NCBI GenBank assembly: GCA_964014735.1
Contig: CAXHBH010000008.1
Location: forward strand, 1-59,444
DNA from: UBA7446 sp964014735
Lineage (GTDB): Bacteria > Bacteroidota > Bacteroidia > Flavobacteriales > Flavobacteriaceae
Direction: 5' to 3'
Length of the DNA: 59,444 bases
Of this stretch, positions 8,503-16,984 are shown in pieces. Below the pieces are notes generated by a model that saw nothing but the letters and a program-made list of their open reading frames with translations, had not been told where the DNA came from and searched no databases. Every line of letters begins with the position of its first letter. The stretch's first letter is position 1. Both the position numbers and the translations under genes were made by a program.

Positions 8503-8548
8503 TTTAGTAAAATCGTATACTTATACATTATAATCTGAATTTACTAAA
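8503..8548. promoter_or_regulatory. Candidate operator: inverted TTTAGTAAA/TTTACTAAA pair around GTATAC
   Basis: In the divergent region between the SDR gene and the beta-helix gene, TTTAGTAAA (8503-8511) and its reverse complement TTTACTAAA (8540-8548) are centred 37 bp apart. GTATAC lies between them at 8515-8520. Paired sites with a palindromic centre in a divergent control region suggest a repressor or activator site for the sugar-degradation genes. No regulator gene is in the window, and the region is A+T-rich, so chance is possible. Confidence 0.35.
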
Positions 8549-8633
8549 ATAATAGCTGTTAGCCTTTATTAACGATGAAATATTTGTATTATGATATGTT
8601 ATAATTCGTAATACTATTTTCTTGTAGCTGAGC

Positions 8634-8641
8634 TAAATTTA
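8634..8641 (+). promoter_or_regulatory. Candidate -7 box TAAATTTA for the fused beta-helix gene
   Basis: TAAATTTA matches TAnnTTTG at seven of eight positions, 31 nt before the ATG at 8673. The same stretch aligns with the region before the gene at 11455, where the box reads TAAATTTG. That similarity indicates that the upstream region was duplicated with the gene. Confidence 0.3.
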
Positions 8642-8672
8642 ACTTATTTAAATTAAACTAAATTATCGAACT

Positions 8673-11165
8673 ATGAAAAAAGTGTTCTTATTGTTTCTTG
8701 GGCTTATAATTACTAGTCCCATAAATGCCCAATCAAAGGCAGAAATCTTCGCTAAAAAAAACACAGAAAAATTATCAGAAATCTTAGAATTTACAGAAAC
8801 TGAATACATTCAGGTTTATGGTATACTTGTTGAAAAAGAAAATGAATTCAACATTCTTAGAAAAAAATACAAAGGTGATAAGGATACAATAAAAGCGGAA
8901 ATTCAAAAACTACATCCAATATACAACAGAAGGTTAAAAGACATTCTAGGAAAAGAAAGGATGAATAAATATCATAATTATTTCAAAGCAAAATACAATG
9001 GTTATTTAAAAAAAATAAATAAATCTAAAGATAAAAAATTACGGTTGGCAGCTACCTCTTTTTTCGTGTCAACTAAAGGAGATGATTCAAACCCCGGAAC
9101 TATTAATAAGCCTTTTAAAACAATTTTAAAAGCTTCAAAAGAAATGCAAGCTGGTGATATTTGTTATATCCGAGAAGGAATTTATCATGAAATAATCACG
9201 TTGTATGAAACCCATGGAAAAAATACAACGCCTATAATATTTAAGGCTTATAACAACGAAAATGTTGTTTTAGATGGAACCGAATTGATAAAAACAACTT
9301 GGACTAAGCACAAAGGCAATATTTATAAAGCTAAAATCAAAAAAGATATCTGGCAATTATTCGTAGATAAAAAAAGTATGACTTCCGCCAGGTGGCCAAA
9401 TGGAAATTGGTATGATGGATCCGTTTGGGATAAAACCAAATCAATGGCCTGGCCTGAAAAAGGAAAAAGTGTTTATGGACATCACTTCAATCGAGGATTA
9501 GCTTTGATAAACGAAGATTTAACAGGAGCAATTATTATTGTAAATTCAGGTTCATTTAAAACTTTTAAATCTAATGTGATTGAGCATACCCCCAATACTG
9601 ATAATTTTAAATATGACACTAAAAGAAAAGGTATAAAAGTACATTTCAGCTATGAAGGTAAAGTGCAAAAACACGGCTATTTTTTAGAAGGTAAATTAGG
9701 GTTGTTGGATGAAGAAAATGAATGGTTCTACAATACGAAAAACAAGACTGTTTATCTTTGGACTCCTAAAGGAAAACATCCTAAGGGATTAGAAATTAGA
9801 GGAAAAACACAATCCTATGCATTTGATATTCAAAACTCATCCCACATAAAAATTGAAGGCATAAATTTCTTTGGAACAACTTTTAATACTTATGAAAGTA
9901 ATCATATAACTGTTGAAAATTGCAATTTCGAATACCCTAGTTATTCAAAGCGGATGTTAAATGATCTATCTGAACTAAAGGTAACTTCTATGATAATGAG
10001 AAAGTTTGATAGCAAAGCATTTAACATTGTAAGGAATTGCAAATTTGAATATATGGATGGACCCGTAATTAATATGAATGGATCAAATAATATAGTTGAG
10101 AATAATTATATGCATTCCATTGATTATAGCTGTACTTTTAAAGGAGGGTATACCATAAACATGTTACGATCAACTGATTTATTATTTAGAAGAAATACTG
10201 TACACACTGCCGGAACTTCTGAAATGTATAAAGCAGGAATTAGAAATACTATTGAGTTAAATAATTTATCTCGCTCAGGATATTTACAGAATGACGGATC
10301 ACTCATTCAAATAAGTGCTAAAGAACAGGATCAATCTCAAACACGTTATAATTGGGTACATAATTCAGTAAAACAAGGTCTGCGTTATGATAATTCGAAT
10401 CTTCCAAATTCTCGCTGGGGTGAGAATGGAAATATGCACCATAATGTTGCCTGGAAAACCGATAGAATTTTCTTTAAAGGAGACAAGCATTTTATTTATA
10501 ATAATTTAAGTTTTGATAATCGTTTAAATGATTTAATTGTGTCTAGTAATCTGCCTATTCAAGGTAGAAATTATGAGACAATTACCAGAAACAATATATC
10601 TAATAAATTTTCGGGGCACAGAACAAAACCAGGGAAAGATTATCCAGTTCCAGGAATAGTTGATCATAATTGGTCTGGTAATGTTGAAAATGCTGATATA
10701 AGAAGTCAATTAAGAGATCCTGATAATTTAGACTTTAGACCTAAAAAAGACTCTGAGCTAGTAGATAACGGAGCGTTTATTAAAGGAAAAGAAATTCCAT
10801 ATTTAGGAAAAGCACCAGATATTGGACCTTATGAGTTTGGCGATGTAAATTATTGGATTCCAGGATTCCAGGACAAAATAGCTTCAACACCAGTTCCACC
10901 TAATAAATCCAAAACAGTTAAAACTGACGCAGATTTAATGTGGCTAAAAGCTTATAAAGCTGACTCAAGTGATATATTTTTTGGTGGAGATTTTGACAGT
11001 GTAAAAAATGCATCCAAAAACTCACTTGAGTATAAAGGAAGTCAAAAAAACAATATCTATTTTCCTGGGAAATTAAATCCCGGAAAAACCTATTATTGGA
11101 GAATAGACGAAGTTACCAAAAACAGAGTTCAGAAAGGAAACGTTTGGAGCTTCAAAGTTAAATAG
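8673..11165 (+). CDS. Fusion: Spy/CpxP-like helical domain + parallel beta-helix polysaccharide enzyme (830 aa)
   Basis: Residues 1-20 are a signal peptide. Residues about 21-118 are nearly identical to the whole mature protein encoded at 11455. A Lys-rich linker (about 115-127) leads to a parallel beta-helix that begins FFVSTKGDDSNPGT (about 131 on), a typical start for beta-helix lyases and hydrolases. It contains IWQLFVDKKSMTSARWPN and many N/I/V-rich helix rungs. The last 85 residues end YYWRIDEVTKNRVQKG, an Fn3-like beta-sandwich. The beta-helix is paralogous to the protein at 11842. GH141 (fucosidase/xylanase) and PL6-like lyases are candidate families; I cannot decide. There is no T9SS tail, so it is probably periplasmic. 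The N-terminal fusion is the unusual feature. Confidence 0.8.
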   Translation: MKKVFLLFLGLIITSPINAQSKAEIFAKKNTEKLSEILEFTETEYIQVYGILVEKENEFNILRKKYKGDKDTIKAEIQKLHPIYNRRLKDILGKERMNKYHNYFKAKYNGYLKKINKSKDKKLRLAATSFFVSTKGDDSNPGTINKPFKTILKASKEMQAGDICYIREGIYHEIITLYETHGKNTTPIIFKAYNNENVVLDGTELIKTTWTKHKGNIYKAKIKKDIWQLFVDKKSMTSARWPNGNWYDGSVWDKTKSMAWPEKGKSVYGHHFNRGLALINEDLTGAIIIVNSGSFKTFKSNVIEHTPNTDNFKYDTKRKGIKVHFSYEGKVQKHGYFLEGKLGLLDEENEWFYNTKNKTVYLWTPKGKHPKGLEIRGKTQSYAFDIQNSSHIKIEGINFFGTTFNTYESNHITVENCNFEYPSYSKRMLNDLSELKVTSMIMRKFDSKAFNIVRNCKFEYMDGPVINMNGSNNIVENNYMHSIDYSCTFKGGYTINMLRSTDLLFRRNTVHTAGTSEMYKAGIRNTIELNNLSRSGYLQNDGSLIQISAKEQDQSQTRYNWVHNSVKQGLRYDNSNLPNSRWGENGNMHHNVAWKTDRIFFKGDKHFIYNNLSFDNRLNDLIVSSNLPIQGRNYETITRNNISNKFSGHRTKPGKDYPVPGIVDHNWSGNVENADIRSQLRDPDNLDFRPKKDSELVDNGAFIKGKEIPYLGKAPDIGPYEFGDVNYWIPGFQDKIASTPVPPNKSKTVKTDADLMWLKAYKADSSDIFFGGDFDSVKNASKNSLEYKGSQKNNIYFPGKLNPGKTYYWRIDEVTKNRVQKGNVWSFKVK

Positions 11166-11422
11166 TGTATTTAAATCTTTAAAGATGGAGTTAAAAATAT
11201 TCAAAGTAATGCGTTAATATTTGACATGTTTTAGGATATAAACATTATTTTAATATCAGGAGACTGAATTATAAAATAAAACTTGAATGTTATTAGCAAT
11301 TCTAAATAATTCTCCAAATTGATTTCAATACCTAAATTTGTATAAAAACTCTAAAATAAATAATCGGTTGTTTACTTAAGATACATTTGTGTTATAATAT
11401 GCTATAAATTTAAATTTTATAC

Positions 11423-11430
11423 TAAATTTG
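11423..11430 (+). promoter_or_regulatory. Candidate -7 box TAAATTTG for the small exported protein gene
   Basis: TAAATTTG is an exact TAnnTTTG match, 24 nt before the ATG at 11455. No TTTG lies 19-21 nt upstream. A second TTTG (11386-11389) sits farther upstream in a stretch resembling the region before 8673 (TTGTRTTATRATATG, R = A or G), so the duplication seems to cover the upstream region too. The rest of the 289-nt gap (11166-11454) is A+T-rich with nothing else recognisable. Confidence 0.4.
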
Positions 11431-11454
11431 ATGTAAATTAAACTAATTTAAAAG

Positions 11455-11805
11455 ATGAAAAAAATATATTTATTATTGTTTGGATTTCTTCTTACAAGTG
11501 CTTTAAATGCTCAATCAAAGGCAGAAATCTTCGCTAAAGAAAACACAGAAAACTTATCAGAAATCTTAGAATTTACAGAAACTGAATATACTCAGGTTTA
11601 TGAAATACTTGTTGAAAAAGAAACTGAATTTAACGTTCTTAGAAAAAAATACAAAGACGATAAGGATACAATAAAAGCGGAAATTGAAAAACTAAATCCA
11701 ATATACAATAGGAGGTTAAAAGATATCCTAGGACAAGAAAGGATGATAAAATATCATGATTATTTCAAAGCAAAATACAATGCTTATTTAAAATCTAAAA
11801 AATAA
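11455..11805 (+). CDS. Small exported helical protein, Spy/CpxP-like (116 aa)
   Basis: Signal peptide (residues 1-20, ending SALNAQ), then about 96 highly charged, alpha-helical residues. It is nearly identical to the N-terminal domain of the beta-helix fusion at 8673: both have SKAEIFAK, LSEILEFTETEY, KAEI and RRLKDILG. It is more distantly related to the protein at 1770. Nucleotide identity with 8673 is also high, with long exact stretches, so this is a recent duplicate. The size and charge pattern recall Spy/CpxP-type periplasmic chaperones, but no catalytic or metal motif is seen and the function is unknown. Confidence 0.75.
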   Translation: MKKIYLLLFGFLLTSALNAQSKAEIFAKENTENLSEILEFTETEYTQVYEILVEKETEFNVLRKKYKDDKDTIKAEIEKLNPIYNRRLKDILGQERMIKYHDYFKAKYNAYLKSKK

Positions 11806-11841
11806 GTCAGTAAATTCTTAAAATATAACTAGTTGTTCGTT

Positions 11842-14547
11842 TTATTTTTTTTTAAATATTTTAGTTGAAACTGCTCCGTTTACACCTATTAACTTTAAAA
11901 AATAAGATCCTTTGGGAAAAGCTGAAGTATTTACACTTCCAACAGCCTTTTCCGATATTAATTTTTGACCAAGCGAATTATATACTTCAATATTTTTTAC
12001 TCCTTCAGATTTATAATTTAAGACATCCATTACCGGATTTGGATAAATAAAGACACTTGAATCATTTATTAAAATGTCTTGTGTTGCTAAAGTAGCACCA
12101 CCAGTTACCGATGAAGTTATGCCATCTATTTGAGTAACCCCTTCTAGTCTTCCAAATTGAAGAGAAAGAGAAAGGCTATAATTTGTCGCTGCTAAAAATA
12201 CATTAAAAGTTTTACTTATGTAAACCCATGCATCAGTAGTAAGAAGAGCACGACTTGTCCTATCCAAACCACTAACAGCATCATTTACTATTAATTTTAA
12301 ATCTCCATTTGAATTGTGACTTCCTGGGTCATCATCAGTTGTTTTGGCCCGAAATGAAACTGTTACCTCAATAGGATCTGCATTATTCCCATCAAATTGA
12401 TATGTTGTGCTATTAATTTTTATATTCCATTCGCCAACTGAAGCTACATTTGTAACTTGCAAAGCATTTGAACCATCTCCGGCGTGAACATTATTAGTTT
12501 GTATACTTGCCGAAACTCCTTCGTCAGCAGCATTGTTTCCAATTAAAGTCCAATTATCAAGTGCAATATTTCTAGCCATGGCTGCTGCCGAGCCATCATC
12601 AAAACTAGGGTTTATAACAAAACCGCTAATAGTTTGTTCATAAGAGTAAGACCATGGATAAAAATTTGGAGTCCAAGTGGTTCCAGCTGTCCAAGAATCA
12701 CCGACTTCGTAGGCACCTATGTCTGGAGCGCTTCCCAAATACCCATCTGTTATTCCAGCAATAACAACTCCTGCATCTATCAGCTCTAAAGCTGAACTTA
12801 TTGGAGTGAAATTTTTATTTTCTGGACCTGTTAGCAAAGCGCTGCTATCAAAACTATCATTTGTAGTTGAAAACACATTATGATCTTCAATGCCTGGCGG
12901 AGTTTGAGGATTCTGACGATGCCCAGAAATTTTTCCAGCTAAATTGTTTCTTAAAATTGTTGAAGTATTTGAACTCCCACCTAGGGGATCGGGGTAATCT
13001 TCATCCAAAATTATTACATCAACACCATTAATATCAAAAGAGGTGTTATTGTATATTTTGTGTACATCTCCTTTAATCATCATACCTTTTGGTAAATTCC
13101 AAAGTACATTGTGATGTATCAATCCGTTCGTGCCAGCTATTTCCGGATTGAGAACTGGCGCATCATAACGCACTCCATATTTTACAGAATCGTGTAACCA
13201 GTTGTGGTGTATTTCTGATCCAGGAACACTTGATTGTCCTGGCAGCTGAACCAGTGCCCCATCGTCTTGTAACATACCATTATTAGAAATATCATTATAA
13301 GAGATTATTGGAGCATCTCCCAAACTCAATACTGAAGAAGCACTAGCAGTATGAACAGTATTATTTTTAAATGTACAATTTCGTCCCCTGTTAATAATAG
13401 AATTTTGTAAATATCTAAGTGAACCACAAGAATAATCAATATGATGAAAATAACAATCTTCAATAATATTATCCGGTCCATGTAAAACAATCGCCTCTCC
13501 ATCGGTATGCTCAAATAAACATTGAAAAAATTTAAAATTTGCTGGTTGGTTATTATTGCCAGAAAATAATTGTCCATTTGATAATTCTGTAGTTAATGGA
13601 TGAGTGGTAACGCCCAACATTCTTTTTGAACAACTAGAATATGAAAACAAGCAATTATTTACTGTAATATCAGCTGAACGAGTTGCAGAGATTGTTGTAG
13701 CAAAGAAATTTAAATTTTCTAATGTAATATTTGAACAATTATTCATTGTAAAAACATATGACTGTACTTTTCCTTTAATGTCTTTTCCTGTTGGATCACC
13801 CCAAACAGATAATTTTTTAGTGGTTGCATTATAAAACCACTCATTTTGAGTATTGAGCAAATCAATTTTACCCTCTAAGTAATAAAAGTGGTGTTTATCA
13901 AGATATGTTGGAGCAGGCTCATAGTTGAAAATATTACTTCCGGTTGTATGAGAAGTTATTGGTACTACCCAGGTTTTCCAAGACCCAACATTTGCTATGG
14001 CTAGTGCACCTTGAGCATTAATTCCACTTGAAGCAAGATCTTCAATGGAGCTAACAGTATTCATTGTCCCATTAGAGTCCAAAGTAGCATCACTTTCAGC
14101 CCAAAAATCTAGACTGTAAATACTATCGTCAATAAATTGAGCGTTGGGCCAACGGGCCATTACCTGTTTTTTATCATCAATAAATAATTGCCAAATATCT
14201 TGACTTAATATAGTTTCATAAATTGATGAATTTTCAGAGCTTTGAGTCCAACTTGTTGAAATTTCAACAGTACCATCTAAAATAACTATATCATTATTAT
14301 AAGGCTGAATTGTAATATTATTTTTTCCGTTAATAATAATATTTTCGTGATAAGTACCTGCCATTATAAAGCAGTTTCCACCTAAAACGCCGAATGAGTC
14401 CAATGCTTTAGACAAAGTTCTAAAAGGTAAAGACTCACTTCCTGTATTTAAATCGTTTCCATTTTTAGATACATAATAATTAGTCTGAGCAAACACACCA
14501 AAAACATTTAAAACCAGGACAAAAAACAAGGACTTTTTTTTACACAC
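11842..14547 (-). CDS. T9SS-secreted parallel beta-helix polysaccharide enzyme (901 aa)
   Basis: The start codon is GTG at 14547, giving MCKKKSLFFVLVLNVFG as signal peptide; no in-frame ATG fits. The parallel beta-helix spans about 22-620 and begins YYVSKNGNDLNTGSESLPF. It shares IWQLFIDDKKQVMARWPN and CSKRML with the protein at 8673. Next comes a carbohydrate-binding-like beta-sandwich (about 640-800, starting NPSFDDG). The C-terminal 75 residues (VFIYPNPVMD to KIFKKK) are a type A T9SS sorting domain, so the enzyme is exported by the type IX system to the surface or medium. The exact CAZy family is not certain. It converges with the gene at 11455. Confidence 0.82.
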   Translation of the reverse strand: MCKKKSLFFVLVLNVFGVFAQTNYYVSKNGNDLNTGSESLPFRTLSKALDSFGVLGGNCFIMAGTYHENIIINGKNNITIQPYNNDIVILDGTVEISTSWTQSSENSSIYETILSQDIWQLFIDDKKQVMARWPNAQFIDDSIYSLDFWAESDATLDSNGTMNTVSSIEDLASSGINAQGALAIANVGSWKTWVVPITSHTTGSNIFNYEPAPTYLDKHHFYYLEGKIDLLNTQNEWFYNATTKKLSVWGDPTGKDIKGKVQSYVFTMNNCSNITLENLNFFATTISATRSADITVNNCLFSYSSCSKRMLGVTTHPLTTELSNGQLFSGNNNQPANFKFFQCLFEHTDGEAIVLHGPDNIIEDCYFHHIDYSCGSLRYLQNSIINRGRNCTFKNNTVHTASASSVLSLGDAPIISYNDISNNGMLQDDGALVQLPGQSSVPGSEIHHNWLHDSVKYGVRYDAPVLNPEIAGTNGLIHHNVLWNLPKGMMIKGDVHKIYNNTSFDINGVDVIILDEDYPDPLGGSSNTSTILRNNLAGKISGHRQNPQTPPGIEDHNVFSTTNDSFDSSALLTGPENKNFTPISSALELIDAGVVIAGITDGYLGSAPDIGAYEVGDSWTAGTTWTPNFYPWSYSYEQTISGFVINPSFDDGSAAAMARNIALDNWTLIGNNAADEGVSASIQTNNVHAGDGSNALQVTNVASVGEWNIKINSTTYQFDGNNADPIEVTVSFRAKTTDDDPGSHNSNGDLKLIVNDAVSGLDRTSRALLTTDAWVYISKTFNVFLAATNYSLSLSLQFGRLEGVTQIDGITSSVTGGATLATQDILINDSSVFIYPNPVMDVLNYKSEGVKNIEVYNSLGQKLISEKAVGSVNTSAFPKGSYFLKLIGVNGAVSTKIFKKK

Positions 14548-14887
14548 TGCAAAAATTTAAAACCACAATAAAAATAGCGAAATAATTTTTTCAAAATTAT
14601 TTATTACGGTAAAGTAGTTTAAACTTCCAAAAACTTAGGTCACGCAATCGGAGAATTGATTCACGGGAATTGATTCTCCTTTTTTTATATTTGATATTTC
14701 CATCAATAAAATCAGGATTGAGCCAAAGCTGTCTCAATAACTTTACAACTTTGATTATTGACCAAATAGTTTAGGAGTTGAAAATACTAATGCTGCACAC
14801 TAAATACACTCAGCCTTACAAATGAGCTTCTTTTCATTTCAATTAAAGCAATTAAAAAAAGACTCAAAAAAGTTTGAAAAATTTAAA
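14548..14887. other. 340-nt non-coding boundary between the polysaccharide locus and core genes
   Basis: Both flanking genes are on the minus strand. The only clear structure is the plus-strand hairpin with a T-run at 14650-14686. A 46-codon minus-strand open frame (about 14588-14728) crosses that hairpin but has no start codon context or recognisable product. No tRNA or direct-repeat attachment site was found. Confidence 0.5.
14650..14686 (+). terminator. Hairpin with T-run, terminator-like on the plus strand, without a plus-strand gene
   Basis: A 13-bp stem (14650-14662 with 14667-14679, two G.T wobbles, loop ACGG) is followed by seven T. On the plus strand this is a textbook intrinsic terminator. 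On the minus strand, the direction of both neighbouring genes, no T-run follows. It may be the end of an unannotated RNA or a remnant of a lost plus-strand gene. Confidence 0.6.
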
Positions 14888-16903
14888 CTACTCGGGATAT
14901 GCTACACGCAAATGATAGCTACTGATAAGTTTATCTACAAGAACTTTCTTAATTGTTTCGATTTCACGAAGTGTAATATTAGCTTCCATGAATTGTTTTT
15001 CATCCATAAGACGTTGAACAATTTTGTCAACAAAGGAAATAATCTTATCTGCTGTGGGTTCTTTTAAACTTTTTGAAGCTGCCTCTACGCCATCAGAAAT
15101 CATAACAATAGCTGTCTCCTTTGAAAAGGGCTTTGGACCAGGATATTGAAATTGTTCAATATCAACTTCAACATTATTTTGCTCAGCCTGCTGATAAAAA
15201 TAAAGTACAGTTGATGTACCGTGATGTGTGCGTATAAAATCAACTACCCTATCAGGCAAGTTTGATTTTCTTGCAAGTGTAATTCCATGCAATACATGAT
15301 CTATAATAATTTTGGCACTAACTTCTGAAGATAGATCATCGTGGGGGCTATAAGAAGCTTGATTTTCACTAAAAAAAACAGGATTTTTCATTTTACCAAT
15401 GTCATGGTATAAAGCCCCTACCCTAGTAAGTAGTGTATTGGCGCCAATAGCATTTGCTGCGGCTTCAGCTATGTTAGCTACCTGCAAGGAGTGTTGAAAT
15501 GTTCCAGGAGCTTTATCGGCTAGTTCTCTAAGAAGCTTGCTATTGGTATCAGAAAGTTCCAATAAAGAAGCATCAGATACCAAACCAAAAACTTTCTCAA
15601 AAATATAAATGAGTGGTTGAACAAATAAAATCGCTAAGCCATTAATTAAAAAAAGTAATAGCACATCATATGACAATTGATTTAAGTTACCATCATGAAT
15701 AAGGGTAAAGGCGATGTAGGAAATAACATATAAACCAACAATAAGACCAACTGAAATAAACAGTTTAGCACGACGATATAAATCATTTACTGTGAGTGAT
15801 GCTAAAATACCAGCCATCATCTGTAAAAACATAAACTCAAAGCTGTTGGGAACTAAGAAAGCAATTAGAAAAAGAGCAATCATCAAAGAAAATAGTGCAA
15901 TACGTGTGTCAAAAAAAGTACGCAAAAGTAAAGGCAACATGCAAATTGGAACTGCATAAACATATAATGGATTTATATCTACAACTACTTTGGTCAGCAA
16001 TACCATCAACAATATATTAACGCACAAAAAGGTGGTTCGTTTGTTATTTTCAAAGACCAATGGTCTTGTACGCCATAAGAACACAAAAAGAAGTAAAACA
16101 GGAATGATAACCAACAATGCATAACCTAGAATAATCCAAGCTGTATTAGATTGAGTCCATGTTTGAGATTCAAATTCGAGCTGAAGAGACTGTAAAATTT
16201 TTAACTTCTCCCCCTCAACAACCTCACCCTTAGCAATAATTCTGGTTCCGTTTGTAACCAGTCCACGAATAGGCACAATTCCTGCAACGGCTTCGGAACG
16301 AAATTGAGTCGTCAGGGTTTCGTCATAAGAGACATTGGGTGTTATTAAAGCAAATAAATACTGAATACTCGCATCTGATAAAATTCTAAGGCTTGTTTCA
16401 GATAGTTGATTTTCAAGTTCATTTTTCAACTCTATATCAGTATATAGATCTGCAAGTTTTATGGTTTTTTTTCTTGTGATATTTACCAGTGCAACCTCCT
16501 CCTCAAATAAGGTCTCAGAAAACGATACAACACCAAGACCATACATGGTCTCAATAGTGGTTCTCCAGTTGATAAAAAGGGCATTTGACATCTCACTGGC
16601 TGGAAGTTCAGCGACATATTGGTCAAAAGAATCCAAAATGGTTGGTAATACATCTTGATTTACTGAAAAATAGCGTGGGATTTTTGCCTTTAAACTTGTT
16701 TTCTCTTCATCTAATTCATCTTGTGTTTTTTGAATGGGAAAATCATATGGAGCCAAGAGTGTTTCATATTGCCAAGGCTTGCCTGCCTGTATTTCATATT
16801 GAAAGCTTCCGGCCCTTGGAAGTAGATAAACAACCACACCTACCATAAATAAACACAATAATGCCTTGTAGAGTATGGCTTGAAATCTATAAAAGAGCGA
16901 CAT
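14888..16903 (-). CDS. 7TM-HD family phosphohydrolase, PgpH-like (671 aa)
   Basis: Membrane protein of the 7TMR-HD family, whose characterised member PgpH degrades cyclic di-AMP. One N-terminal transmembrane segment (about 10-30) is followed by an extracytoplasmic domain (about 31-250) and several hydrophobic segments (about 255-430). The cytoplasmic HD domain carries His500-Asp501 in LYHDIGKM, with further ligand candidates HDD, DHVLHG and RTHHG after it. Length is normal for the family. It is encoded divergently from the decayed C40 peptidase. Regulation is not evident from the sequence. Confidence 0.88.
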   Translation of the reverse strand: MSLFYRFQAILYKALLCLFMVGVVVYLLPRAGSFQYEIQAGKPWQYETLLAPYDFPIQKTQDELDEEKTSLKAKIPRYFSVNQDVLPTILDSFDQYVAELPASEMSNALFINWRTTIETMYGLGVVSFSETLFEEEVALVNITRKKTIKLADLYTDIELKNELENQLSETSLRILSDASIQYLFALITPNVSYDETLTTQFRSEAVAGIVPIRGLVTNGTRIIAKGEVVEGEKLKILQSLQLEFESQTWTQSNTAWIILGYALLVIIPVLLLFVFLWRTRPLVFENNKRTTFLCVNILLMVLLTKVVVDINPLYVYAVPICMLPLLLRTFFDTRIALFSLMIALFLIAFLVPNSFEFMFLQMMAGILASLTVNDLYRRAKLFISVGLIVGLYVISYIAFTLIHDGNLNQLSYDVLLLFLINGLAILFVQPLIYIFEKVFGLVSDASLLELSDTNSKLLRELADKAPGTFQHSLQVANIAEAAANAIGANTLLTRVGALYHDIGKMKNPVFFSENQASYSPHDDLSSEVSAKIIIDHVLHGITLARKSNLPDRVVDFIRTHHGTSTVLYFYQQAEQNNVEVDIEQFQYPGPKPFSKETAIVMISDGVEAASKSLKEPTADKIISFVDKIVQRLMDEKQFMEANITLREIETIKKVLVDKLISSYHLRVAYPE

Positions 16904-16984
16904 AAAAACGATTTACACAAAAATACCACTTTTCAACAGATAGCCACAAGGTCTTTATTTTATCTCTACTTTTTAACTGTAGGC

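Noticed and set aside
14588..14728. Minus-strand open frame of about 46 codons between the T9SS protein and the PgpH-like gene
   Set aside because: It runs through the terminator-like hairpin, has no start and shows no recognisable similarity; probably chance.
14822..15067. 81-codon plus-strand open frame at the 3' end of the PgpH-like gene
   Set aside because: It is mostly antisense to a well-supported gene and lacks coding character.
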